A stretch of DNA of 64,000 nt. Origin: Benincasa hispida. Its lineage: Eukaryota; Streptophyta; Magnoliopsida; Cucurbitales; Cucurbitaceae. The stretch is from assembly GCF_009727055.1 (NCBI RefSeq), contig NC_052351.1:56443268-56507267 (forward strand). Reading direction: 5' to 3'. Both the position numbers and the translations under genes were made by a program. The notes below the pieces were generated by a model. That model saw nothing but the letters and a program-made list of their open reading frames with translations, made no database searches and was not told the DNA's origin. Position 1 is the first letter of the stretch. Every line of letters starts with the position of its first letter. This document shows positions 1 through 10,479 of this stretch, piece by piece.

Positions 1-682
1 GGGCAACAAAGTTGTGGAAACTTTTACTACTTGAGATGTGGACTGTTTTGGAAAATATGAGCTAGATCCTGGATGCTCTATTCACTTTCTTGACTGATTG
101 GAATGATTCCAATTTTCAGTGCCTAGAGCTTTTTATGTGGGGTATTGGGCTCTTTGGGCCGACTAGAACAATAGAGTGCACTCGGTTTCAATTGTTGAGA
201 TCTTAGTGAGAGCTGATTGAGTTTTAGCCTATCCTGACCAATTTCCATGTAGCTCAAATCACCAAAATTCACACAGATGAAAACGGGGGCCCTTTTTCTA
301 TGGTTATGGTGGAGGGGCCAATGGCTGGAGAGTTTATTAATGGGTGGATGCCGCCTCTGGTTGTGGAATTTACTCTTAATATTGATGCCGTGTGACGGCT
401 TGAAGCGTTGAAGGTTGGGATCGGAGCCATCATCAGAGTTCAAATGGGGCGGTGGTGATGGCGACAACCGATTGTCTTCCATTTGGTGTTAAAGCATCTG
501 ATTCAGAAGCTCTCGCTCTCTTATTTAAGCTGAAGCTTTCCCACAAAATAGGTGTGTCTCGGCTAAGGGTGGAGTCAAATGCGCTGATGTTGGATCACTA
601 TATCAAGAACATATGGGGATGTCCTCAGATATTGGAGTTTTCCTTGAGGAAATCAGATCATGGATGGCTAAATTTTAGATAA
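1..682 (+). pseudogene. LINE ORF2 C-terminal remnant (zf-RVT tail plus RNase H-like domain)
   Basis: A decayed end of a plant non-LTR retrotransposon polyprotein that enters from beyond the window edge. Around 100-250 the + strand reads like the end of the zinc-binding reverse-transcriptase region. From about 345 it reads PPLVVEFTLNIDA, a stop, then KVGIGAIIR, a frameshift near 440, and NGAVVMATTDCLPF followed by VKASDSEALALLFKLKL up to the stop at 682. This order (start of an RNase H fold, then the A-x-E-A-x-AL helix) is the RVT_3 RNase H-like domain found at the C-terminus of plant LINE ORF2 and in many stand-alone 'putative ribonuclease H' genes. At least one nonsense codon and one frameshift make it non-functional. 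The opposite-strand ORF here is its antisense shadow. Confidence 0.7.
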
Positions 683-1619
683 ATCATTTTAGGGCTAACC
701 AGATAAATAGAAAAATTTAAGTTTCATTTGGATAAATAGCAGAAACTTTTTAAAATTGTAAAAATAGCAAACAGAATATAAAATTAAAAAATAAAGATTA
801 ACAATTGTCAAAACTACCCCTAATGGAATTATAAAGGCTTGAGGGTTTCAAAACCGTTTGAAAACAACAAATACACTCTACCTACACCTATCACACACTA
901 CACAATGCACTCTGACAAAGGGTCTAATCCACCATCACACCTCACACGATAATTAATGAATTTAAACCAAAACCCTAACCAAACATTTATTCCCTAAAAA
1001 TCGTTCGATGCAAGAAGAAGGTGGGAGGGTTCGACGGAAGAAAGACCTTTACTTCAAAAATCGTTCAAGAGAAGAAATACCTTCTCGACAGCTTCAAACA
1101 CTTGACCTTCGACATTGAAGCTCCTTCTTGATAGCTTCAAGCAGCAACTTCAAGGGACTTTTGCACGGAATTGAATATTTCTCCACAGTATTGAATCTAA
1201 ATACTTGCTTCTAGTCCTTTTAAGTGCCTCCTTTAAGCTCTTTACTGATTGCAATCTGCTTAAATTTTCTAATTCCATACAGCATTGCGATTCCCAAATT
1301 TCTTCTAATCCATGCATTGCAATCTAGTCTACCTCTTGCTTGCTTGCTGAAGAGCTAAAAACAGTGTTGAACGAAATTGTTTATATATAATATATAAATA
1401 TTTCATTATTTTTTAAAAAATAAACAAAGATTTAATATTGGTATTTTAGATATCAGAACGTGGTTTTATTGTTAAATATTTAGATTCAAATCTTTTGGGA
1501 TATAAAATAACGCCATTTTTTATGAGTTGAAAACAGAAACAATTAATGAAAATGATATAAAATCTCGCCCTTTGGTTGTTTGTATAAAACTGATAAGTCT
1601 ACGATTAATCAAATATTAC
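683..1619. other. AT-rich stretch, no gene seen
   Basis: No reading frame with recognisable protein similarity. The block at 690-830 is very A/T-rich with repeated 'aaatagcaaa'-like words. A mildly GC-richer, CTTCAA-rich part follows at 1000-1170. The rest is low-complexity AT DNA. It could be non-coding DNA of a degraded transposon, but no terminal repeats were found. Confidence 0.5.
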
Positions 1620-2831
1620 AAGTTATGAAAAAAGAGGAAGTTGAAGGAAGAAGCGGAGCCAACGAAAGATTAAGAGCAGCTGGAATAATTGGTGAAAAAA
1701 AATAAACAAGCAAAGGGCCAATAGTTCTCAACAGTGACGACGAGGTATGTTTTTGTTTTTATTTTAATGTAGTTGTAAACATCAAATTTTTATCATGTAT
1801 GTAAAATAGGAAAAAACAGAGATGATGGCAGGGATCAGACATAAAACGTGCAAATCCAATAGCTAGCAACAAACGAAAGTGGGATGCTTCTACACTAGTG
1901 GTCAAAGTTCAAGCAAACAAACCAAGGATAAAGAGTAAGGTCAGGATTATTTGATTCAAAAAGAAATGTTAAGGGTTAAAGATCTTATATATCTAAATTG
2001 CGATGCAGGCTGTGAAAAAAAAAAAAAAAAAAGACAGAACCAAACAAGAAGGGAGAAAGGACGTAGTAGAAGAAGAAGAGCAATATGAACTACATGAGGG
2101 AAGGTATCATAATGTAGATTTTATGAAATCATCTATTAATTACAGTGTATTTGTTAAAGTATATATATAATATAATTACTAAATAATGAAACAGGATGAA
2201 CAAGATAGTAATGAGTATGAAGAATAAGCAAAGAACCTTGAAGGGACATGTGAAACATGCAAGATGAAACCAAAGACAATGAAGAAGAAAAGTCACAAAG
2301 TCGTGGGGAAACAACAGTATCAGAAAAAGGATCATCCAATGGACAGTCAGACAAGAGGATGGAAACAAAGAAAGAAAAAAAGGTAATCATCTATATAATA
2401 TATATATATGTGAGGTATTCTTACTTAAATATTTACTGATTGTTGTAAATATTAGGTAATAACTAGGTCAAATAAAGGAAAAGATAAAGTAGCAACATGC
2501 CAAAAGGGAAAAATAATCGAAATGATAGATACATGTGAGGTATTTTTACTTAAATACTTTGTACTTGTATTTACTATTAGCATATTATTAAGCTTGTGTT
2601 TATGGTTTATTTCAAATGTGTTAGGACTGTTTGTATCTGATGGATAGTGCAAGGAGAAATGAACCACTGAAAATAAACTTGCAAACAAAGACTTCTGTAA
2701 TTGATAAACTCAAGGAGAATTTAAATGAGGAGTTACAACAGAGACTTAGAGAAACTATTTTTGGACATTTTCTTGATTTTTTCATTACAAATCAATCTTT
2801 TCAGCTGTTGTTACACCTAATACAAAGACAG
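1620..2831 (+). pseudogene. Decayed multi-exon gene-like block, possibly DUF1985-type
   Basis: Several short charged (Lys/Glu-rich) open segments are separated by AT-rich spacers with plausible splice sites, for example an exon ending AAAAAAAG|GTAATC near 2382 and TTAG|G acceptors near 2455 and 2624. The last segment (about 2631-2831) reads KTSVIDKLKENLNEELQQ then RLRETIFGHFLDF. This resembles the 'FxxTxFGHFLDL' core of plant DUF1985/Ulp1-associated proteins, which are often carried by DNA transposons. The match is short and from memory. The frame closes in the sequence I assign to a downstream LTR. Calling it a transposon-borne gene fragment is an inference. Confidence 0.25.
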
Positions 2832-4338
2832 TGAAAACCTAGCTTAATTCGAGCTTGTTAGTGGATTTTATGTGTTTATTTCCATGTTTGTAGGTATTGA
2901 GCAATCAAGAGTTATAATTAATCATTTGGTAAAGAACGGGGTTAATTTGAAGCAATCTGGAGTTGATTTGAACATTGAGACTTCAAAGAAGCTGAAATTA
3001 TCAAAATGCCATCAAATTCTTCTGAGTGAACGAGTATCGATTCGTCGAGCAGCGAGTATCTGGCAATGGACTTAGCGTTGCAACGATACTCTAAGCGTCA
3101 CGATGCTTCGGAGTTGAATCATAGCATTCTAACGCATTTCAACGCTTGAACTCCAACGCTTAAAGACAGAAGCATCAATGTTGCAACACTTCTCTAGAGC
3201 ATTGCGACACTGCGATCATTGACGGACAAGCAACAAGGTGTGCATGCAAGTGAGCGTTGGACCATGCATTGGACTTCTTGCCTGACGCTTCCTTTCGGCC
3301 GCATCAGCGTTGCAATGCTGTGTTGATCTCTATATATACTTCTCCTCGGCCCTAGGTCAATTTATGCTGATTGGAGGTGAATGCTGAACTTAGGAGGTCA
3401 AATTGATGGAGGCCAAAGTTAGACTTCCTTCTTCTTATATTCCTTTCAATTTTTAGTATCCTTAGGTTAGTTTTGCTTTTTATTTTGGGTTGTAATTGAT
3501 GGATTGGAGGTTTGTTCTTGATTTGTCTATGAATTGAGAGGTAGTTTCTATCTAATTTCTTTGAGCAAGAGCCTTATGTTTAATTTTCTTGAAGGTTTTC
3601 TAATTACTTTAACTGAACTTTTGTGAATTCTTTGGATAGATTCGTTTAAATATTAATAGAGTTTCGATGAATTTTTCTGACAAATTAATTTGTTGAAATT
3701 CTTGTTTGCAAAATCATCATAACCTATGCAATATTGATTGATTTAGTAGCATGTATTACGATCGCATGTTTAGGATCCAGACTTTTTCTCACCAAACTCA
3801 TGTATGCCCTAGTATAATCTTTGCAAATAAATCATGCTTTAAGATATGACTTTCCGACTTCTAATATATCTCAACAATTGAACCCTTTCTTAATATTTTT
3901 CAGTTTTAACTTTTATGTCACTAAGAAGAAAAAGTTTTAAACTGAATTAGGGTTGGTTTGGATTTTATCGAAATTGGCTAATTGGGCTATTAGATTTTCT
4001 AACAGGTTGAGGTCTTGACAGATTCAGTGTAATTAATTGATGCCTAATGAAAGAAATTGCATATGAACTCTCTTTTGCTCTAGAAATTAGGTAGACTCCT
4101 ATCCTAGATTACATTTACCCTTTTATTTCAATTTCATGCATTTATCTCTTCCACAACAACACCCCCCATTTATCGCTCTAGTTAGAAAATTAACTTAATG
4201 AAACCAATCGCGCTTCTTTGCGGATCGACTCGGATTTACCACTGTTGCTACGTTTTAGTAGTGATAGGAGTAGTTCAATATTATAAATTCTCTTTTGATT
4301 AGACTCAAAGCTTAACGACGTAGAATTCAGGCCTGTCA
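2832..4338 (+). repeat. LTR of a gypsy-like (Athila/Tat-type) element, copy 1
   Basis: This segment ends CCTGTCA directly before a tRNA-Asp-type primer site, as a 5' LTR should. It shares landmarks with the solo LTR at 46897-48148 read on its minus strand: the block around 'atcaaaatgcca' near 3000, clusters of GC-rich words such as 'gcgttgcaacg' and 'gcattgcgacactgcgatc' (3070-3320), a TATA-like 'ctatatatac' near 3333, and the end motif 'ttaacgacgtag' near 4313. The upstream edge at about 2832 (tgaaaacctagc) is approximate. The two LTRs are divergent members of one family rather than recent copies. Confidence 0.55.
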
Positions 4339-4343
4339 AAAAT

Positions 4344-4360
4344 TGTGCCATTGCCGGGGA
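4344..4360 (+). other. Degenerate primer-binding site, tRNA-Asp type
   Basis: The sequence tgtgccattgccgggga lies five bases after the LTR end and differs at two positions from TGGCGCCGTTGCCGGGGA. That sequence complements the 3' end of plant tRNA-Asp and is the usual primer site of Athila/Tat Ty3-gypsy elements. It supports reading the upstream block as a 5' LTR and sets the element's orientation as +. Confidence 0.6.
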
Positions 4361-4449
4361 AGCCATTGACGTTTCGTTAGTTAAATTTCTAGTTAGAGTA
4401 TTCTTTTGCTTTTAATTTGTTTTTCTTTTTTGTGTTAGTGTTTTAAGCA

Positions 4450-5480
4450 TGACAGATATCATCAACAAGCATGAGAGCAATTGAGTAGAGCATCTCGACT
4501 TAGTGACGAGGTTCGTGACCTTCGAAGTCAACTTGCTAAGTTAACTTCTTTGGTTAGTCAATTGGTTGCAGGTAACCTGCAGCAGGTGCAAGCATGCAGG
4601 ACTGATCATCCTCGGCAAGCATGCCCAAATTTGTAATGGAGCCCTATGTCTTGAGACTACTCCATGGGAAGGTCTCCTAGTTATATGGATGACGATTTTC
4701 ATCGGCCTAGATGGGAGGAGTCTTATGACTATGGAAACCTAGGATGGGACCAATTCCACTATGGTTCACACCTTGCCACATCCAACATGACGATGCATGC
4801 TCACACCACCGACTCAGGTGTGTCATTAGAAGATGTGATTAGAAAACTTGCTATTAACTATATTGTTTTTTAGCAGGAGATCCTCGACCTCCATGAGAGC
4901 TTTAGTCTTCAGACTGAGGTTGGAATTAATCTTTAGAGTTTGAGAGATTCAGTCATTCAATCCTCTGATTTAATTGAGAGAGCATGCTAACCCTTGTTAC
5001 ACACATCTTATGACATCACTAAGGCGTGTAGTGATGAGGTAATCTATTTCGACATTAAGGATGAGTTGAAGGATAACATGCCATGTTTAGAACCAGATTG
5101 TGAGGACTATGAAGAATCTGAGCCTAAACCCATTGATTTTCAGGTGATAGAGTTAGAGGTTGAAAAACCTCACACTATTCTGCCGTCTAGTATGTCATAA
5201 ATTTTTTAATTTGTTCTTCTTGTTCTCAAGAGTTAGTTAAGTCAATTGAGTCAGAGTCTTTATTTTCAGTTGAGTCTTTTGATTCTTTCTTTTTACCTTT
5301 TTTTACTAATAGGAAAAATACCAAATTCGACCTGTCTGGTTCTTTTCAACAGATAAGAACCCTTATAGTCTTACCGGGCTATATCGACTCATTTAAGAAG
5401 GGACTAGAGCAATACAAGAATTTCTTTGTGCCTTGACAGGGGACAGGTCACGTCGAGCAATCGACGTTAAAAATTTACCC
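4450..5480 (+). pseudogene. Ruined gag-like region of the gypsy-like element, copy 1
   Basis: Short open stretches interrupted by many stops. A coiled-coil-like part around 4490-4575 reads LSDEVRDLRSQLAKL. A second stretch at 4664-4873 begins MGRSPSYMDDDFHRPRW. A third at 4994-5200 is acidic and ends with FQVIELEVEKPH. The end near 5430-5475 (cgagcaatcgacgttaaaaa) and the acidic stretch match, in the opposite orientation, the block at 31.85-33.13 kb, where 'VVELEVKRPH' is seen. Two copies with the same layout show a repeated family. No protease, RT or integrase is visible, so this looks like a non-autonomous (LARD-like) element or a truncated one. The function of the encoded protein is unknown beyond its gag-like position. 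Confidence 0.45.
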
Positions 5481-6289
5481 TTTCTGGAGTTGGAAATAGG
5501 AAATTACTAATAAGTTGTACAACATTGATGAAAATAGCCCTGCTATAAGGATCGTACTCAAACATGTAAGAATAATTGATCTCGTAAGTTTGATCACTAT
5601 TATAATTTGTCAAGTCCTAACAACAACTAATTAGTTATTAAATGCTATTAGTTAAACGTAACTAAGGAGTTAATCATGATGGCTAACCAAAAGGAGGAAA
5701 GAATATCAAGGCAACATGAACTAAAAAGGAAACTGCCAAAAGTGAATGATGTGAATCCACCAATGACAGACATATGGATAGATTCAGCAAGAGGGATAAT
5801 ACGAAAACCTCAAACCACAGATGAAAATACCCCCCCCCCTCTCCCGAATGGCCCATCATTTGACTTGTACCTAAACCAAGCCTGATCTTGCAATAAATAA
5901 ACCAAGTGATTTTGACTTTTTATGTCATTCCCATTTTGGATTTTGAAAGTAGAATACATTTAGATTTTGTGCCAGCTATGAATGAATTCCATAATCTTAT
6001 TTTGGTATATGTTTTAAACTTTGGAACTTTTTAGTAGAATTGGTTCCTGTATTGAATGAAGGGAATGATTTGGATCTGTTGATATAGTTTCTATTTTGGT
6101 ATACAGTTTAACTATTTTGGATTTTGAAAATATAATAGATTTGGATTTGGTGTAGCTGTTTTGTACGAGTTTTTCTGGTCAGCCCTATAGTTAATAACCT
6201 CAATAAAATGGGCTTGTTAAAGTCTCATTCGTCCAAAGGGCATATACATAAATTATTTGTAATGTTAGGTGAATTGAACTTTTCACATT
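5481..6289. other. Non-coding AT-rich stretch with one unrecognised 69-codon ORF
   Basis: A short + strand ORF at 5676-5885 starts MMANQKEERISRQHELKRK and ends before a taataa-rich segment. It matches no family I know, and a run of nine C residues (5832-5840) lies inside it. Size, context and lack of splice support make it unlikely to be a gene. Words such as 'ttttggtata' at about 6002 and 6094 foreshadow the tandem repeat that follows. Confidence 0.35.
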
Positions 6290-6295
6290 GCACAT

Positions 6296-6880
6296 ACATA
6301 AAGTTTAATAACAACAAACACACTGTAATTTTAAAGCGTGCAACTCAATTCCAATCCTCAATAATATAATGAACAATGACTGTATCAAGTGATTTGGAAT
6401 TGTTATATCATTACTATTTTGGTATACAATTTAAATATTTTGGATTGATTTCACAAACACACTGTAATTCTAAAACGTTTAGCTCAATTTTCCATTATAA
6501 AAAATACAAATGACTGAATAACCAACATAAATTAGTAATATTTAACTTTCAATTCCATATACAATAATTGCTATATCATTATTGTTTTTGTATACAATCT
6601 GAATATTTTGAATTGATTTCACAAACACACTGTAATTCTAAAACGTTTAGCTCAATTTCCCATTATGAATAATATAAGTGACTGAACAACCAACATAAAT
6701 TAGTAATTTAACTTCCAATTCCATGCACGATCATTGTTATATCATTGATATTTTGGTATACAATTTGAATATTTTAGATTTATTTCACAAACACACTGTA
6801 ATTCTAAAACGTTCAGCTAAATTATGCCCATTCTGAATAATACAAATAACTGAATTACCAACATAAATTAGGTTTAAGTA
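6296..6880. repeat. Tandem repeat, unit ~168 bp, about 3.5 copies
   Basis: The phrase 'caaacacactgtaatt' recurs near 6313, 6454, 6622 and 6789. Each time it is followed by an 'aaacgtt(t/c)agct(c/a)aatt' block, then 'accaacataaattag', then 'ttttggtatacaat'. Spacing between the last three copies is about 168 bp; the first is shorter and more diverged. No ORF is carried. It lies just beyond the 3' end of the MULE pseudogene and could be part of that transposon's subterminal region, but no inverted terminal repeats were recognised. Confidence 0.75.
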
Positions 6881-7057
6881 TTTCAAATGACTGAACTACC
6901 TACATAAAAGTAAGATAACAAACCACAATATCAATGCAAATAACAATTCCTTTCATAAATGCCATTAAGTTCGAACATTAAAGAATTGTTTGAAGGAAAA
7001 ACAAACTACAAAGTAAAGAAAAAAACAATACTAAAAAATATAACACTATAATTGCAT

Positions 7058-9378
7058 TCAATGTCGTGTGGGATCCTTGTAAGACCTACAATTATGACCC
7101 CTCTTACCGTACCGACTACAGCGGACTGTAGCTTTTTTTTTCCTAAACAAGACATGATTCTTTTTTCTTAGGCCTCCCAACCGAACGTTTGACAATAGGA
7201 GGAAGAACTGGATCATTGCCAACTGTATGAATTGCAGTGAATTGTTGAACATTGCCAATAGGCCGTGTTTCCTTTCTGTATAAAAAACGTAGTTTGGAAA
7301 CGCGATAGAAATCATGTGCGTATGACTGCATTGAAGGTTCCTACGAGACAATGCAATGCATGCATGAGAGCACGGAATCATGTTTAGGTCCCAATGCCGA
7401 CATGAGAAAGTACGATTCAGAATGTTAACAACAAATTAGTTAGAGCGATCATGCACTTCAAATTCATACTGGTTAATGGGGTATAACTGCAAAAAAAAAA
7501 AAAAAAAAAGGACCATAAACTTACAATTTTACTATTAATAATAGGCTCAATTGAATATAAATATTTTGTAAATAAAAGAACACTTACATCCATTGACCTA
7601 CTATCATTTAAGGCTGATCGAATAATGTTCTCTGCATGTGATGACAATTCAGAATGCTGGAAACTCCAATGACTACGATGTTTGTAAAACTTTTTTTGAA
7701 CCAAACTACGGATAACTTCAAGGAGACTAATAACGGGTAATTCGTGTGCTTCCTTAAAGTTGAATTCATGCATTCAGATATATTGGTTGTCATCAAGGAA
7801 TATCTTTTCCTCCAACAAAATGCCTTAGCCCATTTGGATTTGCCAACATCCTCTAATTCAAGCCTAATGGACGGAGCAACCTCATCCAACTGCCTCATGT
7901 AATACTCAAATTCACCAATTGTATATGTTCTTGCACACATATGGAAAGTGTCTTCAATTGGACGTGCCTTATGGTTCTTAATAAGGTTTTTATACAGATG
8001 AAATGCACACAACCCGTGTTCAGCAAAATCATAGACAGAACTAACACTCTTGGCTATACTTTTATGACCATCCGACACCATAACATGGTTGTTAGAATCC
8101 TTAAAAACAGCTTTAAGATTAGGAAAAAACCAAGACCATGATGCATCATTCTTAGAATCGACAATGACAAATGCAAGAGGTACAATCTGCGAATTGTCAC
8201 CAAGTGTGCAAATAGACAATAATGTCCCCAAAAAATTGTTCTTTAGACTAGCACCATCGACTGACATAATAGGAAAACAAAATCTCCATGCATCTATAGA
8301 AGCAACAAGGGCCATAAAGTAATACTTAAACCTACCTTCATCATCAGATTCTTGTGTTGTATATGTTATTGTAAGGAATAAACATTTAGATTCATTATAC
8401 CAAAATAGATTGTATATAATTGCTTAAACTAAATATAGACAAGAAAAATACTAAGATTTTTTTCAATCAACGCAGTTAAAAATGGTGACAAATCGGCATA
8501 TGAGGGCTCAGGAGTCCCCCTAAGGGAATTGAGGGCAATTTCACGACCTCTCCAAGCTTTACCATAACTTATATTTACACCATTTTGTCTTCTCATATAG
8601 CTTACAACATCACACGGTCGGCATGGGACTTTGTCATTCATTTTAGAAAATGACTCTGTACACTCAGCAACAATCTAAGATGCTTGTCGATGACCATCTT
8701 TAACAATGTCAATAGGACATTTATGGATATCGATGTATTTTCGAACCATCTACACATCACCCCCTCTATATACAGATGCACGTAGATACCATCCACAAGA
8801 CATATCCTTGCAACAAATTTCAAATGAAGTTTTGTTTGACCTAGCAGTAGTAAGTTCAAAACTGCTTTTAAGAGCAAGCAAATAAATTGCTTTCTTCAAT
8901 ACAAAATTGCTACTAAAATGTAAACCTGCTCTAATGGGAATACCAGATTGAAAGGAATCGGAATCTTGAAAATCAACGATTTCAGTGTTTCCCTCAGGAT
9001 GTTGGGAAGAATGATCAATGTTTGCTAATTCATTACTCAAATACAGTGGATTTCGAGTATTTGGGGCAACAGATGAGACATGGTCAACCACTACACATAA
9101 ATCAATTTGGGGGGAATCTGATAACATTGACATCAACCATAAAATATCTTTATCTTCGACAATGCTAACAAGATTCGAATTGATAGAACCAATCGGTACA
9201 TTGTCAAATGAGATATAGTTAACTCACCGGAGGAGAAAAGTTTACCTTGGATATATTCTACAAATTGTTGGAACGATGAATTTAATAGAATATGCACCTC
9301 AAAATTTAAAAAATCATGGCACTGAAAATTTTCATCCCATCAATCATCAAATAGAAGTCTAATCCGTCGTAAATCCAT
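7058..9378 (-). pseudogene. MuDR/MULE transposase, pseudogene with intron(s)
   Basis: A Mutator-like transposase read right to left. The N-terminus starts at ATG 9378 (MDLRRIRLLFDD, then a stop). After a frameshift near 9225 comes a MuDR DNA-binding region ending CCKDMSCGWYLRAS (about 8780-8930), then VPCRPCDVVSYMRRQ...ISYGKAWRGRE (8560-8630). The MULE transposase core spans 7608-8340, with MSVDGASLKNNFLGTLL and VMVSDGHKSIAKS holding the expected catalytic Asp residues. An intron runs from a GTAAGT donor near 7587 to TTTGCAG near 7491. The last exon carries a SWIM-like CRHWDLNMIPCSHA, a GRPKKK motif and a zinc-knuckle-like RCSRYGKRGHN in which one Cys is Tyr. Stops near 9340, 8750 and 8675, plus frameshifts, make it dead. 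A second intron or insert around 8350-8445 is likely. Confidence 0.8.
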
Positions 9379-10069
9379 AGCAAAAATAGTAGTTTGTTAA
9401 AGAAACCACAAGAAAACCTAAATCGATGAAACTTTTGTGTGAGTAACAAAAGTTATGGCAATGTATGGAGCAATAATCTAACTGATTCTTATGCAATCAA
9501 CGAATGGCCATTTTTTTAGGAAGTAATATTTTTTTTTTCCAAATTGTTAAAATAATATAAAAAATAGCATATACAACTAATTTATTAAGAATGTGAGAAA
9601 TATACAACTGATTTATTAAGAATGTATGTATAAAATTATGAAAAATTATATAGAGATTTGAATAAAATATATGGATAAAAGAAAATTTAATAATATATGG
9701 ATGTTTCAAATATAAATTTGTAGAAAAATCTGGATATTTAATTAAGGTGAAATAAATTCGAAAAGTGGTTAACAAAATCTAAAATAATAATAAAATATAA
9801 AGATTATGTTAACTACATGAGCAAAATTAGGAGGAAAGTTGTCTTTGAAAAATACCAACAATTATCCTGTATATATACATCGACCTTGTGTTTCTATTTT
9901 GGAATAACCTGGTATTCGTAGTTTAATCAACAACAATACTTACGAACAAGGCAAGGGCAAATAAGAGATTTAGAAATTTGTGGCCATGTGCATGTCACAT
10001 GAGTTGCCATAATTTCTTATTCCTAGGCGGTTTTGCCATTTTTTCAGAATGAAATATCAAATTCTACCA
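9379..10069. other. AT-rich stretch, no gene seen
   Basis: Mostly A/T-rich DNA. A short tandem duplication ('tatacaact(a/g)atttattaagaatg') lies at about 9570-9625. The long minus-strand frame at 9497-9775 is Ile/Phe/Tyr-rich and reflects base composition only. The segment may contain the 5' flank of the MULE. Confidence 0.5.
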
Positions 10070-10288
10070 TATGCACCAATTCCCCATCATTTTAAGCACA
10101 TTTCTAGATCTAGTAACCAAGTGGCCCATGAGTTGGCTTATTGGGCCTTGGCCTAAAAGTAGTGAAGAGTGAAATATTACCATGTTTTCTTGGTTAACTC
10201 CTTTTATTGTTATTGATATTAACCATTGTAATCCTTATTTTGTTTTTTCTCATTAATGGAGTATTTATATTATCTAAAAAAAAAAATT
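10070..10288 (+). mobile_element. 3' tail of a LINE: end of RNase H domain, 3' UTR and poly(A)
   Basis: The + strand reads SSNQVAHELAYWALA and a stop around 10107-10155. This is the RNQ/NxVAHxLA...AL signature at the end of the RNase H-like domain of plant LINE ORF2. About 120 bp of T-rich 3' UTR follow, then an A run at 10277-10287. This is the structure of a 5'-truncated LINE insertion. No clear flanking target duplication was found. Confidence 0.6.
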
Positions 10289-10479
10289 CTAAGAAGTTGT
10301 AAACTTATAGAGCCCATAAGAAATTAATAAGATATAATGGATTCAAGCCGAAAATAATAAAATATGTTGTATAAGGATAAAATAATTGCATATGTAGCAC
10401 AAAAATTGGTAAAAGACTAAAAAGTCCATGTCCAGTCCACAATTTTGTGCGCTTCTTCCTAGTTTTCTCAAATTGAAAG

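Noticed and set aside
123..482. 119-codon minus-strand ORF
   Set aside because: Antisense to the LINE RNase H remnant; no protein-like pattern of its own.
2872..3075. 67-codon + strand ORF first considered as part of the DUF1985-like block
   Set aside because: The sequence aligns in layout with the internal part of the solo LTR at 46897-48148 (shared 'atcaaaatgcca' context), so it is better explained as LTR.
9497..9775. 92-codon minus-strand ORF rich in Ile, Phe and Tyr
   Set aside because: Composition follows the A/T-rich DNA; no start context, domain or splice support.
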